Both the position numbers and the translations under genes were made by a program. The notes beneath the pieces are model-generated. The model worked only from the letters and a program-made list of their open reading frames with translations, searched no databases and was not told the DNA's origin. Positions 62,963 to 64,000 of a DNA stretch of 64,000 nt are shown one piece after another. Where the stretch lies: contig CAIONQ010000090.1 in the NCBI GenBank assembly GCA_903859705.1, positions 1 to 64,000 on the forward strand, written 5' to 3'. Source of the stretch: an uncultured Chthonomonas sp. (lineage in GTDB: Bacteria > Armatimonadota > Chthonomonadetes > Chthonomonadales > Chthonomonadaceae). Each line of letters opens with the position of its first letter. Position 1 is the first letter of the stretch.

Positions 62963-63898
62963 TTAACCCTTTATGGCCCCCACGGTAATGCCCTTGGTCA
63001 ACTTCTCCTGCAAGAACAGGTACACAATGAGCGCTGGCGCCATGGCGATTACAAGGCCGGCAAAAAGTAGCCCAAAATCGCTCTTATACTGAGCCTGCAT
63101 GCTTATGCTGGCCAAACCAAGTGGCAAGGTTTTGAGCTTATCTGAGTTGAGAAAAACCAGTCCAAAAAGATACTCGTTCCACAACCCCAGAAAATTGAAG
63201 ATTGCCACTGTTACCAGGCCGGGTTTGCCAATGGGCATCATAACAGAGAAGAAGGTTCGGTACTCGCTTGCACCATCCATCATGGCGGCTTCTCGCAGCT
63301 CTGCGGGAAGTGTTTTGAAAAAGGCAGTTAGCACAAACACTGTAAATGGAAGGCTAGCGGCTACGTAGATGAGAATGAGGCCAGCATGAGAATCGTGGAG
63401 AGAGATCGTAAGCTCACCAAACCCCATGCTTCTCACTGGGGGAGCCAACATGCGCGTAAGCCATTCGCTCATATCGGAGAATTGAAAAAACAGCGGAATC
63501 AGGATTAGCTGCATCGGAATTAGCAGCCCGGCCATGAACAGCGTGTATATAACTCCTCTACCCTTAAACTCGAAGCGGGCTAACACATATGCGGCCATGC
63601 TTCCGAGCAATAATATGAGCGCAAGGCTAATGCCCACTACCTTTACACTGTTGAAGAAGTAGTCTGAAAAGTGAGAACCAATCCAGGCTTTGCGATAGTT
63701 TTCAACAAACACTGCCATGTGCGCGGCGGATGGATGTGTAATCAGGTCTGGCAGGCCAAGCGGATTGCGGTACATCTCCTGCGTGGATTTGGCACTGGTG
63801 TAAAGCACCCATAGCATAGGAAACACCACTGCAAGGAGATATAGCGAAAGCAGGAAGTACTTTATTCCGGTAAAAACCCGGTTTGCTGCAGCATTCAT
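62963..63898 (-). CDS. Carbohydrate ABC transporter permease (MalG type)
   Basis: A 311-residue permease with six membrane segments. The EAA loop LREAAMMDGASEYRTFFSVMMPIGKPGL near residue 205 contacts the ATPase. The N-terminus (FLLSLYLLAVVFPMLWVLYTSAKSTQEM) and ending EKLTKGITVGAIKG are typical of MalG-like components. It starts 4 bases after the next permease's stop on the minus strand. Confidence 0.9.
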   Translation of the reverse strand: MNAAANRVFTGIKYFLLSLYLLAVVFPMLWVLYTSAKSTQEMYRNPLGLPDLITHPSAAHMAVFVENYRKAWIGSHFSDYFFNSVKVVGISLALILLLGSMAAYVLARFEFKGRGVIYTLFMAGLLIPMQLILIPLFFQFSDMSEWLTRMLAPPVRSMGFGELTISLHDSHAGLILIYVAASLPFTVFVLTAFFKTLPAELREAAMMDGASEYRTFFSVMMPIGKPGLVTVAIFNFLGLWNEYLFGLVFLNSDKLKTLPLGLASISMQAQYKSDFGLLFAGLVIAMAPALIVYLFLQEKLTKGITVGAIKG

Positions 63899-63902
63899 AG
63901 CA

Positions 63903-64000
63903 TCAGTACTCCAGAGCCTCGCGCTGCAGCAGGCGGCGGCTTACAACGGTTACTATCAGCACCAGCAGGAATAGAAGCACAGCAATTGCGGTGCCATAGC
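63903..64000 (-). CDS. Carbohydrate ABC transporter permease (MalF type), C-terminal fragment
   Basis: Only the last 31 codons are in the window: GTAIAVLLFLLVLIVTVVSRRL followed by a short charged end (LQREALEY). One membrane helix and a basic tail before MalG is what the second permease of a sugar importer looks like. The gene continues beyond the right edge. Confidence 0.75.
   Translation of the reverse strand, partial: YGTAIAVLLFLLVLIVTVVSRRLLQREALEY

Overview
The window is a contiguous bacterial chromosome segment of moderate GC, gene-dense and mostly core plus accessory metabolism. I found no insertion sequence, prophage, CRISPR array or rRNA. The best taxonomic clue is the type IV pseudopilin at 20285-21040. 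Its N-terminus reads [19 protein letters not shown] and continues with [17 protein letters not shown], a signature I associate with Armatimonadota. PQQ-propeller, MauG-type peroxidase and ALDH16 genes fit a free-living heterotroph of that kind. The phylum assignment is inference and is not proven by the window.

Region 1 (1-10.4 kb, mostly minus strand). A tRNA-Val is followed by a decayed nucleotidyltransferase and its small partner. Then comes a long transcription/translation operon read from about 10.24 kb leftward: nusA, ylxR, infB, ylxP, rbfA, nrnA, truB, ribF and a Gfo/Idh/MocA oxidoreductase. A good sigma-70 promoter and a hairpin-containing leader precede nusA.

Region 2 (10.4-20.2 kb, plus strand). 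A translationally coupled cytochrome c maturation operon, ccmABCDEF, includes a 45-codon ccmD-like gene. CcmE carries CPSKY (CxxxY) in place of the heme-binding histidine motif, and no ccmG or ccmH follows, which points to the System I* variant. A five-gene cassette comes next: an OB-like lipoprotein, an FMN-binding-like protein, two MacB/FtsX-type permeases that share a GCPYDAA motif, and a LolD-like ATPase.

Region 3 (20.2-35.3 kb). This holds the pseudopilin, hslU (no hslV beside it), a PpiC/SurA-type isomerase, pyruvate phosphate dikinase, a large unknown protein ending in a DUF2325-like domain, smpB and ftsK. An ECF sigma / zinc-finger anti-sigma / large membrane protein operon closes it.

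Region 4 (35.6-43.2 kb). This holds a 976-residue secreted PQQ-propeller-like protein with a structured leader and 3' hairpins, a ferredoxin-NADP reductase of the thioredoxin-reductase type, a receiver-only regulator, a second ECF sigma factor, a PhnP-like hydrolase and a second Gfo/Idh/MocA enzyme.

Region 5 (43.3-51.8 kb). This is catabolic: cupin, deoC, a two-domain ALDH16-type aldehyde dehydrogenase and a PHP-domain protein form one plus-strand group. uxaE (tagaturonate epimerase) and an SDR likely acting on fructuronate/mannonate form a uronate pair on the minus strand.

Region 6 (52-64 kb). This is the most accessory part. It has two secreted proteins of unknown function behind a near-consensus promoter, a VOC-family pseudogene, a diheme peroxidase with a molybdopterin-domain-like partner, and several small unknowns. 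A third ECF sigma / anti-sigma pair is fused in operon with a PilT-like protein whose ATPase motifs are degenerate. A tandem metallo-beta-lactamase protein next to sugar ABC-transporter permeases ends the window, the last permease being cut by the edge.
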